In this document: in pieces, positions 43,938 through 55,232 of the stretch
Layout: every line of letters starts with the position of its first letter
Numbering within the stretch: position 1 is the stretch's first letter
Source of the DNA: Meconema thalassinum
Lineage: Eukaryota > Arthropoda > Insecta > Orthoptera > Tettigoniidae
Direction: 5' to 3'
Assembly (NCBI GenBank): GCA_946902985.2
Contig: OX336388.2
Location: 1,216,230,609-1,216,294,608 of the forward strand
DNA: 64,000 bases
Position numbers and translations under genes: made by a program
The notes under the pieces: generated by a model
Database searches by the model: none
What the model was told of the DNA's origin: nothing
The model's input: the letters and a program-made list of their open reading frames with translations, nothing else

Positions 43938-45470
43938 TTTTTTCAAGTAGTTCCTACTTTTGCCGCCAAACGCCACCGTCAACGACCAAATACTGTCAAC
44001 CAAAGTAATATGTGCACTCGAGTTTGAAGGTTGTTTGTGAAGTAACCAATAGACCTACATAAAATCCAATAACATCATCATTTTCGTCGTTCAATTTTAC
44101 GTTAGTTCATGTAGGTTTGGATTTTTAAATTTATATTTTAACATTTTTTATCGCAGTTGGAACACAAAATGTGCACGTTTTTAAGCGTGTTTCAACTATG
44201 CGTCACATTTAAGATTTATTATCTCAAAAACCTGTCATCAAATCGAATCCAAATTTTAACTCAATATACATTGGAATGTTGTATAACTGGTTATTAATTT
44301 CAAAATGTTGTGTGTCCAAGAAACAAAGTTGTTATCATTTTTGTAAGGTAACTTTTTCTCGGCTTGGGGTGGTTGGAAAATGTAGTTCTTGGTTGCGTTG
44401 TAATCCTTATACATCAAAACGTTATGCTGTATGACTGTGAAATACGTAAATTAATTCACTTATTTTATATCGGTTTGTATTTGTACGGGGAAATAACACA
44501 TGGTTCACCAGCTAGCCGCTCCGGGAAAAGCTGTACAGCGGTGCTGAGATGGAGCCCATCACTTCCGAGCGAGGCGCGCCATGATGCGTGATGGGCTCCA
44601 TTTCGGCAACGCTGTACAGCTTTCCCTGAAGCGGCTAGCAGGTGAACCATATCTTATTTCCCCCTACAAATACAAACTGATATAAAATAAGTGAATTAAT
44701 TTACGTATTTCATAGTCATACAGCATAACTTTTCAATGTATAAGGATTACAACGCGACCAAGAACTACATTTTCCAACCACCCCGAGCCGAGAAAAGATT
44801 ACCTTACCAAAATGATAACAACTTTGTTTCTTGGACACACAAAAATTTGAAATTAATAAACTAGTTATACAACATTCCATTGTATATTGTGTTAACATTT
44901 TGATTCGATCTGATGACGGGTTTTTGAGATAATAATTCTTAAATTTGACGCATGGTTGAGACACGCTTAAAAACATGCCCTTTTTGTGTTCCAACTGCGA
45001 TAAAAATATAAAAATATCAATTTAAAAATCCAAACCTACATGAACTAACGTAAAATAGAACGACGAAAATGATGATATTGGATTTTATATATGTCTATTG
45101 GTTACTTCACAAACAATCTTCATACTCGAGTGCACATAATACTTTGGTCGACAGTTGTTCAGAAATTAGTTACCAGGTGTCACCGCAGTCGGTTCCTGAC
45201 GACGAACATAGGAACCTAAGAACGTTAGTCAAATGTTTAACCTATATTAATTTAGCTTCACACAGGTGTAATTAGTGGACGGTTCTCTAGCATGCCATAA
45301 ATATATGACATGGGACCGCCGGCTTTACTTCCCCTCTGAAGGAAGGCATACTGAGAGATTTTTAACGGTCTTAAAAATCCGACGACTTCGCCGGGTTTAA
45401 ACCCACGATCTTGGGCATAGAAGCTCAGCATGTTACCAACTACGCCACCGAAGCCACTACCACCACATAA
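43938..45470 (-). mobile_element. tRNA-derived repeat (family S2) split by a large palindrome
   Basis: The right part (45165-45470) on the minus strand reads GGCTTCGGTGGCGTAGTTGG, then CGTGGGTTTAAACCCGG and GTCGTCGGATTTTTAAGACC, the same tRNA-like module found antisense in the tandem units at 3620, 4754 and 5877. The left part (43938-43979) has TTCAAGTAGTTCCTAC and GCCACCGTCAACGACC, which corresponds to the distal part of that module. The palindrome lies between them. Confidence 0.65.
43980..45169. repeat. 1.19-kb imperfect palindrome (foldback element)
   Basis: The left arm (43980-44562) and right arm (44588-45169) are inverted copies differing at scattered sites. Matching marks include TGTGCACTCGAG (44011) against CTCGAGTGCACA (45125), AAGCTGTACAGCG (44528) against GCTGTACAGC (44611), and GGAGCCCATCAC (44551) against GTGATGGGCTCC (44588). 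The central loop is about 25 bases. The arms cover nearly the whole element. No ORF. Confidence 0.85.
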
Positions 45471-45794
45471 TATGGAACATAAATTTAAACAAAATGTTAC
45501 GTATTTGTATTTCCGTTAACCTGAACAGTAAATTACCGTAATTAAGCCAGAATATAAAAACACTGATCGTCAGTCTGAAAGACTAGACCTTATATCATTT
45601 TAAATGCGGGGAAACGAGGAAGCTCAAGCAAAACTATGACGTCACACACCTCAGTGCATTCTCGGTACATTTCGTCTCGTCATCGTAACGTAACGCCAGA
45701 CCCCAGCGAAGTCGACGTTATCATTTAAAATGATAAAATTATGAATTTGTGTGATAAATTGTGTTCATGTAAGTATGAGTGTGTAGTCAAACTG

Positions 45795-46101
45795 TAATTG
45801 GGTCTAGGACTGAGGTAAGTGCCCCGGAACTACTTGAAATGGGGTATCAGGAATGGCTGCTCTCGGAGTCAGGATTCAAACCTTGGCTCTCCATGGGCTT
45901 ATCTATCCAGTCCAGCCATGGGGCATGCCTAGTCCTGGAAGTGGTTTTCTGAGATTTCCCCACTTCTACTCCAAGCAAATGTAAGGATGGTTCCTAACTT
46001 CAGGTCATGGCTGCCTCCTCCCCAATCCTCGCCTGAATTACAAACGCGCACACTGCTAGAGAGACCACAATAATACAGGTTATCAAAGTGTACACAAGTA
46101 T
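45795..46101 (+). mobile_element. SINE S4, 5' part, interrupted by element B
   Basis: A tRNA-like head region with GGATTCAAACCTTGGC, then GGAAGTGGTTTTCTGAGATT, GCAAATGTAAGGATGGTTCC and a tail ending in CAAAGTGTACACAAGTAT. The missing end (CCAGGGCC... CAAGCCCCTCAAAT) is found at 60960-61015, beyond element B. Confidence 0.75.
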
Positions 46102-47015
46102 TATATGGGCTCTTTGTGTGCCTTATACGGGGTTGTGGTAGGGGAGGTGTTGAGTAAAATGGTGCTAAGGGATGTTTGGGTAAGTGTTCAGTGTGTGTTG
46201 TAGAGATGAGCTGTCTAGGGGCGTAGACTTGGCTCGAGGAAGGGCTTCCAGGTGTTCTGTATGACTGGATAGCTCAGGGGTGTGGTAGCTGAAAAATGGG
46301 TTGCTTAACAAATAACAGTCTGAGGCACTACGGTGGTCCTCGGCTTACAGATACTGCCTGCAGGTTAGCGAAGACTGGAACAAATAAGCTGACGCGTACT
46401 CTGCGGCGATGCGTCAAGTGACTGCTCAGCTAATACTTCTAAACAATTAATACTAAAGTGCCCTACTGGGGTAAGGTTTAAAATAATCAAATAAGTCGAA
46501 AGACCAGCGAACTAGAGACTAGATTTAATGAGTACTTCTATAAATGAAGTATGGTTACTGTTCAAAGCAGCTCCAGTGCTAATGAATCTACTGTTTTGCA
46601 ATACAAAGACAATGTGTAAGACAAAGGGTAAAATGTTAATGGTGTAGGGATGTTATGGAAAAGACTCCCGCAGATACACTTACCCAGATGGCAGCCGTCG
46701 TGAAGATGCCCTTCAGAGGTTTCATACTACATGGACCCCGAGCTGTGGGTGCCTGGCGGTTTTATAGTTGTAGTGTGCAGTGTGTGCAGAATTGACACAT
46801 TCCGACCTGGTCGGTACTCCTGTAGGGGTCATGGTGGTTCATTGGGAAGTTCGCCTGAGTTCACTGGGGTTAAGGCATTTCATGTGAGATGTAAAATGTG
46901 TTGGAACGTGTGTAGGTATTTGGGGACGAAAAGTATGATGCATGGGGTGGCGGCTGTATCCACTCCTGGGGATGTAAATATAGGGTGAGGGAGTGTATCC
47001 CCTACGGATACAACA
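46102..47015 (+). repeat. 5' LTR of element B
   Basis: 914 bases, start TATATGGGC (the 3' copy has TGTATGGGC, so the second base is mutated), end GATACAACA. It is the same as 60026-60955 except for a few percent differences, including a 15-base indel near 60378. Confidence 0.9.
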
Positions 47016-47345
47016 ACTCCCCTGTTTGGGTTAGTCATCGTCCTCGATGACTGGACTTAGATATAGGGGTAGTTTCGTAGATATTCTCCATCTTCTTCCT
47101 TGAATCTCCTCTCTTCTTTGCTTCTCTTCCATTCTTCTTTTCTGGAGATGGTGGCGTCGATGGGAGAGTGTATTTCAGTGTATGTGGAGCCTCTTGGTAG
47201 GCGAGTCGTAGCTGGAGAATGTGTAGAATGTAGAGATGGGGTGTGTAATGGGAGTAAAAGTGTAGATATGTGCCTGATTGCTTGAGGGATATATCCCTGG
47301 GTGTGAGATTAGGTGCTTCTGGGTTCGTGTACTGCGAGCTTGTAT
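47016..47345 (+). other. Leader of element B
   Basis: Same order as in element A: TGGGTTAGTC from 47027, the stem-loop 47034-47051, a pyrimidine tract (47085-47140), then GGCGTCGATGGGAGAGTGTA and CTCTTGGTAGGCGAGTCGTA. A frame at 47100-47285 (61 codons, ending CNGSKSVDMCLIA) is open here but disrupted by an indel in A. Confidence 0.55.
47034..47051 (+). other. Stem-loop 18 bases after the 5' LTR (element B)
   Basis: GTCATCG pairs with CGATGAC around TCCT. Compared with element A, the fourth pair is A-T in place of G-C and the fifth is T-A in place of G-T, so both changes keep pairing. Confidence 0.6.
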
Positions 47346-49039
47346 AAAGGTGTGGGTATGGGAATCATATTCTTTTACATGTATTAATAAAAATCGCAAA
47401 CATCAAAATGTGAAGCTTAAACATCTCTAACTCGTAATCATCATAACAATGCATATAACAATCATAAGTAAATATCATAACAAAATCATATATAAATCCT
47501 AATTAAACAACATTTTCGTCACATAGAATATAAAAAAACATAACATGCATGGTAAATAATAACATCATATTTCAAAATCATACCTCAAAATCATAGCAAC
47601 ATATGCTGTGTGTGTTCACAACGAAAGGAAAACAACATCAGTGGGCTAATCATACTCTACCGTCAGTCTCTAGGACGGGATGAAAAACTGCTTTCGTGTG
47701 ATGTAGAAGTGTACAATGTAAGACACTGACAGAGTGTAGGGAAAGAAAAAGAAATGTGTCAGGGTGTAATTAAGGGAATGCATATTATTTGTTTATTATG
47801 TGGGGGTGAAGTAAGACATTTTTACATGTTTTAAAGTTAAAAGATCAGAAAGGAAAATTAATGTATAATATAGTGTACAGGTGTGGAAAATAATTGTATA
47901 ACTGGCATTTATGTATTAAATAATAATCATCATTGGTTTTCAAAACAATCGTATCGGTAATATGCGTAATTCAACGGTGCTAATCATTATGCCCATGTGC
48001 GTAGATAACCTGTGTACAATACCATTATTATATAGTGCTATAATAGTACTTATGCGCGCTATGAAATAAAAACTATCTTAGCAGGTAACTTAAGGCTATG
48101 GCCGTTTAAGATAATCCTACAACGAATAGATCGCCCCCTGTTGGTGAGCTCATCTATCTTGACAGTACAATTCGCCCTTTAGAAAAGTAGGTACGAGCTG
48201 TGTTGCCGTATGTCACCTCTCATTTTAGGTGTATTCCGTTGATCCGTCCTTTGGCGATGAATATCCCACAGGTATTCACCACCGTGGCGCGGATTTCTCT
48301 GTTATAAGTGTAAAAAATGTAGGGAAAATAGTATATGGGCTGTGTGTGGGAAATTATTGCGACTGGCGCGTGTGAGGGCATTGGCAATATATATACAAGG
48401 GATTATATACTATATCACCACCTGTGGGAAGAGAAAGAATTGTAAGTGGGTATATTAGCATCATTACCGGCTACTTTGCGGGCCTGGAAAATAGAATACA
48501 TTGTAATGGTTCTCATTATTCATTGGTACATGTATATATGTACATTCACCTTTATAAACATCCTGGCGTCTGATATTCCATACGCCATTTAAGATCTATA
48601 GTGGTCTTAACCTACTGGCTTAGGTCTATGAGCTCGTATAAATGTAATAGCTTAATCTATGTGTCAAAAATGTGTGTGTAGAATGTGTCATGTGTTATGT
48701 ATATGCCATGCCGCGTGGGCGTTACCTGGGACCATGGTTGCTTCATCGCTGTGTTGGAGCACTAGCTGAAATAAGAAGACATATTAAGGTTATCAACCCT
48801 ATTAATCATGTATGTAATCTCCGCTGGCGTGACAATTACTTTGTCGCCTTTCACGTAGCTCTGTCGCCTTGTAAAATAAATATATTGCTGTATGGTAATC
48901 AAAATCTCTTTACCATAAATAAAAACGCTGTGTCGGGCTTATCCGGCCGGTAATTCAGACTTAGGGTGCCGAATGCCTATAAATTAATCGCTTATTTATA
49001 TAACGCTACTAAACTGTGTGTGAAAGTGTATAATGCCTT
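47346..49039. other. Element B internal, non-coding
   Basis: No gene seen. AT-rich, with patchy similarity to element A near 47675-47785. The 93-codon frame at 48672-48953 has no known motif. Confidence 0.45.
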
Positions 49040-49290
49040 TCATGGCATGGTGTCGGACTTACGATGCCTTGACCAGGTCTTACAAAGCCTAATGTTGCCT
49101 ATCCCATCGTTCGTGACTTCATTTCTATTCTATGTGTAATCCTGTTTTCCATTCATGTGCGATGTATACTCCTGACGATTGTGCATCGAATAGATTGCGT
49201 TTAATAACGATTTGTCGCTTTTTATAGCGGATTATCGGACTTACGACGCCTTGACCAGGTCTTATAAAGCCTAATGATCAAAGATCAATC
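49040..49290 (+). repeat. GGACTTACGA-GCC motif cluster, element B
   Basis: GTCGGACTTACGATGCCTTG (49051) and ATCGGACTTACGACGCCTTG (49232) are each followed by ACCAGGTCTTA(C/T)AAAGCCTAAT. This corresponds in place and in motif to the triplicated module of element A at 19777-20030. More GGACTTA-N-GCC copies follow at about 49537, 49563 and 49578. Confidence 0.65.
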
Positions 49291-49549
49291 GCATATCGCT
49301 TTCAAATTCAAATTGAATGCATTTTCGGCTATAGCCGGCTCTGGTCACATTCGCAACTGCATTTTATCAATCGCATTGGTCGGGTGTTCCCGTAATCATT
49401 TATTCTCATATTCGTTCGCATATTGTGGGTGCCTAACCCTCACGGTACGCATTACCGACATGTAAAACTCGAGAGCCGCTGCTCAAAATTTAAAATAGGC
49501 TATGCATATTCATTATTATATATTCGTCCTCCGGACTTATGGCCGGGTA

Positions 49550-49990
49550 ATTGTACATTCATCATCTGGACTTACAGCCAATGTGGACTTAAGGCCAGGA
49601 AACATTATTTATTTATATAGTCTTCACCTATCGCTATAGGACTTGTTCTTCTTTCTTCTGCCTGTGTACGAAAACATGTCTTAGCCTCCGCGCAATGGGG
49701 CTGATTTACTTACTTAAAACTAACTTAAAACTAATAGTCGTTTTCAGGCGTCCTGAACGGTTCCCGGCCGGCTGGACCGTAAAGTCGTCATAACGCAGCA
49801 CGGTAAGCATTCTGGCCTTGTCAGATTCAACGTCGTTTTCGGAAACGGAGGAGCTATTTCCTATCCGAAACTAGGTATCGTCTGACATCTCGGGTCACGT
49901 AGTTCGTCATGTGATCGTATGTTTGTCTTTCTCCATTTGGAAAGAATAATGAAATTTTTACAACTTTTGTGAATAATATTTCACTTTGTG
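49550..49990 (+). other. Conserved non-coding block 1 (element B)
   Basis: Counterpart of 22141-22610. It includes CCTCCGCGCAATGGGG, TGATTTACTT, CAACGTCGTTTTCGGAAACG and GAGGAGCTATTTCCTATCCG. Confidence 0.65.
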
Positions 49991-49999
49991 TCCTTGCAC

Positions 50000-50640
50000 C
50001 TTGTACTTACCATTTAGGTGAAATGTACCTGCGAGGGTGTGTTATTGTGGGGGTGTAATATATATTTTAGGGGATGCAGCACAGTGCACGTGACATTGCG
50101 CCTAGCGATCGGATTCCCAGCTAATCCAATGGCGTTTATTTACACATGTTAATAGGTAAGTATGAGGATTGGGAAGGTTTTCTCTGTGTTATTGGGTAAG
50201 TATGGACATGTTAATATTGTTAAAACTAGGTAATAGGATGGCTCGTAATGGAGAAGGTAGTGTGGTCCTATCGGGAATGCAGGATATATTTAATTGTGAG
50301 GATTAATTAATGTGTGGGAGGTGAGTTGCCATTTAAGTGTGGGAAGAGGATCTCAGTCCGGGTGTTATGTTATCGAACTGAGGGTGTCAGTAGGTGATAT
50401 ATGTCATACAGGTAAAATAATGCGTGCAAGGTTAATGATTACATGCTGGGTTAAAATATGGTATGCGTGACAAAAATATAAGTCTTATAATGACTATTTT
50501 AGTGGGTAAATTCATTACGCTTCACTGCAAGCTTTGCAATTCCGAAGTGATCTGTCTAACACGTAGCTATGAGCGATAATTCATAGTGTGCACCCTGGCG
50601 GCGTTGGTCCATCAAGTGCTGCATATTTTATGGCGGAAAT
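50000..50640 (+). other. Conserved non-coding block 2 (element B)
   Basis: Counterpart of 22620-23262, with CATTGCGCCTAGCGATC, CAGTCCGGGTGTTATG, the GCAT/CATGC repeat array (50405-50470), CAATTCCGAAGTGATCTGTC, and TAGCTATGAGCGATAATTCA at 50564. Confidence 0.65.
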
Positions 50641-51035
50641 ATGTGTGTATTTATGTAAATTGTTTTAATGTGTGGAATCTGTCAATAGTGTATCAATAAA
50701 TACGTATTTGTGTTGCCTTGTGTGACATGTGGAATCTGTGGCCTTGTATATAAATGCACTGCTGTTTGAGATCTCTGCTGCTGAACTTAATAGTTTGTAT
50801 ATATAGGTCTCTTATTATAATACTGGTCATATTATTTTATCATGAATATTTATCAGTATTGGTATAGGTGCGGTAGGTGGATAAAATTTCCCTACTAGGT
50901 ATAGATTCCTTACCTAAACCTTGTTGTTAATGTACATCCTCAAGTATATCTCGTGCTAATTAATACCCTAATTTGCATATTTGGTGCATAGTTATTATAT
51001 CTGTAATCATCAATCTTTAAAATATTCGCTTTTCG
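50641..51035. other. Element B internal, non-coding
   Basis: No gene seen. AT-rich sequence up to the TSD of the S1 SINE. Confidence 0.5.
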
Positions 51036-51049
51036 TCCTAATGTGTTCG

Positions 51050-51382
51050 GTAAGCCTCCGTGGCTCAGGCGGCAGCACGCCGGCCTCTCACTGCTGGGTT
51101 CGTGGTTCAAATCCCGGTCACTCCATGTGAGATCTGTGCTGGACAAAACGGAGGCAGACAGGTTTTTCTCCGGGTACTCCGGTTTTCCCTGTCGAAATTT
51201 CATTCCAGCAACACTCTCCACTATCACTTCATTTCATCTGTCATTCATTTAATCATTTCCCCAGAGGAGTGCGTCAGGCCTCGGCAGCCGGCACAGTTCA
51301 TATCCTCGCCGCTAGATGGGGGCTTCATTCATTCCATTCCTGACCCGGTCGGAGACTGGAAGCAGGCTGTGGATTTTCATTT
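51050..51382 (+). mobile_element. tRNA-derived SINE (family S1) in element B
   Basis: Flanked by exact TCCTAATGTGTTCG copies (51036-51049 and 51383-51396). The head holds CCTCCGTGGCTCAGGCGGCA and GTGGTTCAAATCCCGGTCAC. It is almost identical to the copy at 16482-16809, differing at a handful of sites. Confidence 0.95.
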
Positions 51383-51396
51383 TCCTAATGTGTTCG

Positions 51397-52344
51397 AAGT
51401 GCCTGCCTGTCGTCTGCGTTATCACAATGGTGATTCCTAAACAAATCCTGTTTTCCTAATTCACAAGTATAAATTACTAATCCTATATCTTCATTATTTA
51501 TCTGTCTCGGTGCTATCAATTCTATCTGTTTTACAGCGCGTGTGTGTATAGAGTCTGCAATACTTTGTTGGATTCGCTGCAGCCCTCCGTGTCACCTTGT
51601 CCTGAGCAAATCGTTTCACCTATATATATCCTATTTCCTGTGCGATCTGTTTAATATATTTGCATGGTGACTGAATCCTATCTTTCTGGAAATATTTCTT
51701 CAAAAATGAAGCTTGCTATTCGCGTGTGTCATAATATGTGTCTTGCTAACCTATATTTTCTTTAAATTAAGAGTCGGTAATAGTATTTCTGCTGTGTCAT
51801 AAGTGTAAATGGCTGTACGTGTGTAAAATGTTATCTAATTATGGATTCATCCTTGTTTTCCTGTGATACCCCTCTGTGTCCTATATTCTCTGTGCTCCGT
51901 CCATCACTTATGTATGCTACTGCGCAAGTAATAGAAGGATGTGTGAGTTATCGTAATTGTGCGATTTCTATCTAAGCTGGTCCTCTGTGCCTGATTCAAC
52001 TTTAATGACCAATCATTCATCGGTAGTGAACCTGTGTCACTAAGGGATGGCGAGGTTTGATATGGGGTGGTTTTGTTAGTTAACTTATCATTGTGTGGTA
52101 ATAGCCTTATTTCGGGTCGAAATATCATTGTATGGCGCTATGTAAAGAAGTGAGATATGAAAAAGAAATAGTGTATATGGCGGTGTGAATTATCATGTGC
52201 GCTCCTTGTCTAATAATTGTAATATCGGTAATTTCTAACTATAATATTACTGTCTTCGTTTTTCTAGTGTTATTCTTGATAGTTAATAACATTAATAGCG
52301 TTTGCACGTCTATTTTCCTAGTGTATTATAATTGTAAATGTTTG
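51397..52344. other. Element B internal, non-coding
   Basis: No gene seen. Parts resemble element A at 26340-27060 (TGTGTCTTGCTAACCTATAT at about 51740). Confidence 0.45.
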
Positions 52345-53090
52345 GACCGTTGCGTACGGCGTTTAAAGTTGGCGCGCTGGTTTGTAAATATACGTAGTGT
52401 GGGTAATGGCTGCCGGTTTGTAGTCACGTGGTACTGAGTCTGACAGAAGGATCGGTAACTAGATCCGGTGGGTATGGTTACAATTGTTTGAGTGTTAGCG
52501 CAGCCTACGAGCTAGGCGCTGAATAGCTGTGCGTTATCATAAGAGGTGTGGCAAGTTGATCGTCTTGCCTATTGGGTGATAGCGACTTGCGCTGGAAATT
52601 AATGTATGGCGGCTTTTGTTTACATCTTGTGACCACGTGTTAAAGTGAGTGTATCGTGTCAATATATTACCGTATTTTACTGCTTATAATCCTGATGTAC
52701 AAAAGTGTGTGTGTTCTGGAGTGTATGTGTACGATTACCTCGGTTTTCCCAGTGTGAGATATGGAAACTCTGTATATTTCCCGTGCGATGTACGCTATTC
52801 GTGGTTTACCTCCTGTACTCCAGCGAAATGTAAAAATCGTTGGAGGGTTAGGGGTTATTTCCTGTTTCCTATATAAGCTGTCAATATGTATTTGCTATTA
52901 TGTGATGGTCTTCCTGCTCCCTAAGCAGTCCGTGAAACCGATGCCGTAGCTTAGTGGTCCGTATGTATGAAAAGTGTGTGTCTGAAATGGATATGTCCCT
53001 TTTCCTATTGTGTGTGTATGTTAAGGAGTTGTGTCAGTGCGTGCATCCAAGTGTATAAGTGTGGCTAGGTAGCTGCCCATACGTTTGTGT
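52345..53090 (+). other. Conserved non-coding block 3 (element B), copy 1
   Basis: Counterpart of 27140-28010: GTCACGTGGTACTGAG (52423), CTCCAGCGAAATGTAAAAAT with TGGAGGGTTA (52818), CCGTAGCTTAGTGGTCCGTA and AAGTGTGGCTAGGTAGCTGC (53058). Confidence 0.6.
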
Positions 53091-53103
53091 CAGTATATGT
53101 AGT

Positions 53104-53491
53104 AATAATAATAATAATAATAATATCGTATGGCCTCGGGTGCCTGTTGCAAGCTTTGTTAATTGACACCCAGAGGGTAGCTTGCATGTCGAATTTCGTC
53201 GTTCCTTTGAACGCTATGAAAGTCAACGAGGTTAGATATCTAAACTCCTTGACACTACAGCGCTTTCAAGTAGAGAATGGAGGAACTTCGTGTTGGCGGA
53301 AAATCCCGAGATTAATTTTGCGATTGAACACGGCCTACTGAATTCAAATGGGTTCTTTAACATGCCAACATCGTATGACATGAGTGTCGTGATTTTTGTC
53401 GCCTTCAAAAATCACTTACCACGGCCAGGGGCGAACCTGCAATCTTGGGGTTGGTAGTCCGACACTATAACCACTCACCCACCGTGGCAAG
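53104..53491 (-). mobile_element. tRNA-derived SINE (family S5) in element B
   Basis: Flanked by exact CAGTATATGTAGT copies (53091-53103 and 53492-53504). On the minus strand it begins with tRNA-like CACGGTGGGTGAGTGGTTAT and GATTGCAGGTTCGCCCCTGG, and it ends in an ATT-repeat tail (AATAATAAT on the plus strand, 53104-53122). The body contains a recognisable stretch AAAGAACCCATTTGAATTCA. Confidence 0.93.
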
Positions 53492-53639
53492 CAGTATATG
53501 TAGTGAGTTGAATTGTTGTCTACGTGAAAATGTTGGTGTATTAGGCACCGATTAATATCTTGTTATCATATCCGGTAACCTGTACGATTGTGTAATTGCC
53601 ATCGCATCTGAAATATAATACCTGCTAATGCATATGTCC

Positions 53640-54060
53640 AGTGGTAATTAACTGATCCGCGGTTTTCCACCGGTACTCCAGGGAAATGTTGAAAACGAGT
53701 TGAAGTGGTAGTGTTTGCTTCAACCCTCTATTTGCTAGGAAAATGTTCGTAATCATGTTGCGTATAAGGTTCCTATATGTGTCTATGTGTAGGCTCCCAT
53801 GTTAATAATTGCTTCCGTGGTTCTTACGCTTGTACGTCAGGAAAGTGTAAAATTTCATCGGAGGATCAATGGTTACTCCGTATGTCTGTGTAATCTAATG
53901 AGATACGTGTGTGTCCGTTGTGTCCCTGTAATACCCTGTGTAAGCTGAAATGTTTATATCGTAGCTTAGTGGTTTGTACGTATGTCCATATGGGTTTATA
54001 ATACATATATATAGTGTCATGTGCGGATTCCTAGGTGTGTGTCATTGTGAAACTGTATAT
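53640..54060 (+). other. Conserved non-coding block 3 (element B), copy 2
   Basis: Repeats the modules of the first copy: CGGTACTCCAGGGAAATGTT (53672), then a further variant TACGTCAGGAAAGTGTAAAA (53833), and TACCCTGTGTAAGC with GTTTATATCGTAGCTTAGTG (53932-53970). A tandem architecture like that in element A. Confidence 0.55.
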
Positions 54061-54469
54061 GCTCTCTTTGTGGGGAAATATGTTTTCTGTTCGTGTTCTT
54101 GTTTATGATTGCAAGTGCTTCCTTTTTACGAGTAATGTTGAAGGGTTATTGCCTTCTTCTTTTATTTAATGTAGAAATATTATTTTCATATAGACGCAAT
54201 ATCAATTAGATCTTATTAAGTTAACCAGGTCTAACCATACTTTGTTCCTCGTAGTTGAAACTATTTGTGCGTGTCGTATGATTTATGAACTCAGTATAGA
54301 TTAGAATCGATTCATAGTAAACAGTTTCTAATCATACCTCGTTCGTCGTTGATTAAATTATGTTGTGAGTGTTAATAATTCTCACATTGTAACATATTGT
54401 GTAAGGCATAATTAAATAACTCCTGAAAAAATGTACCTATACGTGTGTATTGGCTCTGTCCTTATATCT
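54061..54469. other. Element B internal, non-coding
   Basis: No gene seen. Confidence 0.45.
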
Positions 54470-54860
54470 TGCTCGTGGCTTTCGTTGAGATGTGGTGTTA
54501 CTGAATTACATTTTATTGATTCGCCATATGGCTGCCTGTTACTGTCAGTTCGTAAATTGGCGTTGGATGATGAAAATGAATTCCTAATCAACGGCTAAAT
54601 CATAACGCATCATTTAGGAACTGGTTGTATAGCGTAGCCCTATGTCGCTATAGGTGTGTCAATTTGACTGAATAACAAAATAAAAAACAAGATCCCATGG
54701 GAGGGGAAATATAGATTTATAGAGGTGTGAGTGTAGATGTATTTGTCCGAGTGAATGTGTTGCGCGCGGCCTATGTGGTTTGGTAGCCCTGCTGATTGCG
54801 TGTTCGGCGAGCTGTGAAGATTTTGCAGCGTGAGCTTCCCTGACTTCCTGTATACTGTGT
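54470..54860 (+). other. Conserved non-coding block 4 (element B)
   Basis: Counterpart of 28980-29480: GAGATGTGGTGTTACTGAAT, TTGGCGTTGGATGATGAAAA, AGGAACTGGTTGTATAGCGT and GTAGCCCTATGTCGCTATAG. Confidence 0.65.
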
Positions 54861-55059
54861 GCATCCCGTCTCACTGCTAGTGATCAATGTGAGTGTTTGT
54901 ATGCATCGGTCGGTGAAAATCATGTAACTCTATAGTGTAAAATATATTCATTCTTCACGAAGATTTCCCTTACTTGTACGTATTCTCCCTCCATTTCATG
55001 TACTCTACTTAAGTATCTCGATCTACGGACCTGTTCTTATCTATTTCCTAAGTGTATGG

Positions 55060-55232
55060 TAACCCATGTTATTGTAATGTCTAAAATGAACTCTCCCTAA
55101 TTAGTGTAATGTAAGTGTCTATGTATCTGTAATTGTGTCTTCTCTAACCAGTGTTATTGTAAGTGTCTAAATTGAACTTTCCCTAATCAGTGTGATGTAA
55201 GTGTCTAGGTATCTGTAACTGTGTCTGGATGT
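55060..55232 (+). repeat. Short tandem duplication, element B
   Basis: Two copies of a roughly 95-base unit with GTGTTATTGTAAGTGTCTAA, GAACTCTCCCTAATTAGTGT and TCTATGTATCTGTAATTGTG. Confidence 0.65.

Noticed and set aside
47100..47285. Possible leader peptide ORF in element B
   Set aside because: The matching sequence in element A has an indel that closes the frame after 12 codons, so there is no evidence of coding constraint.
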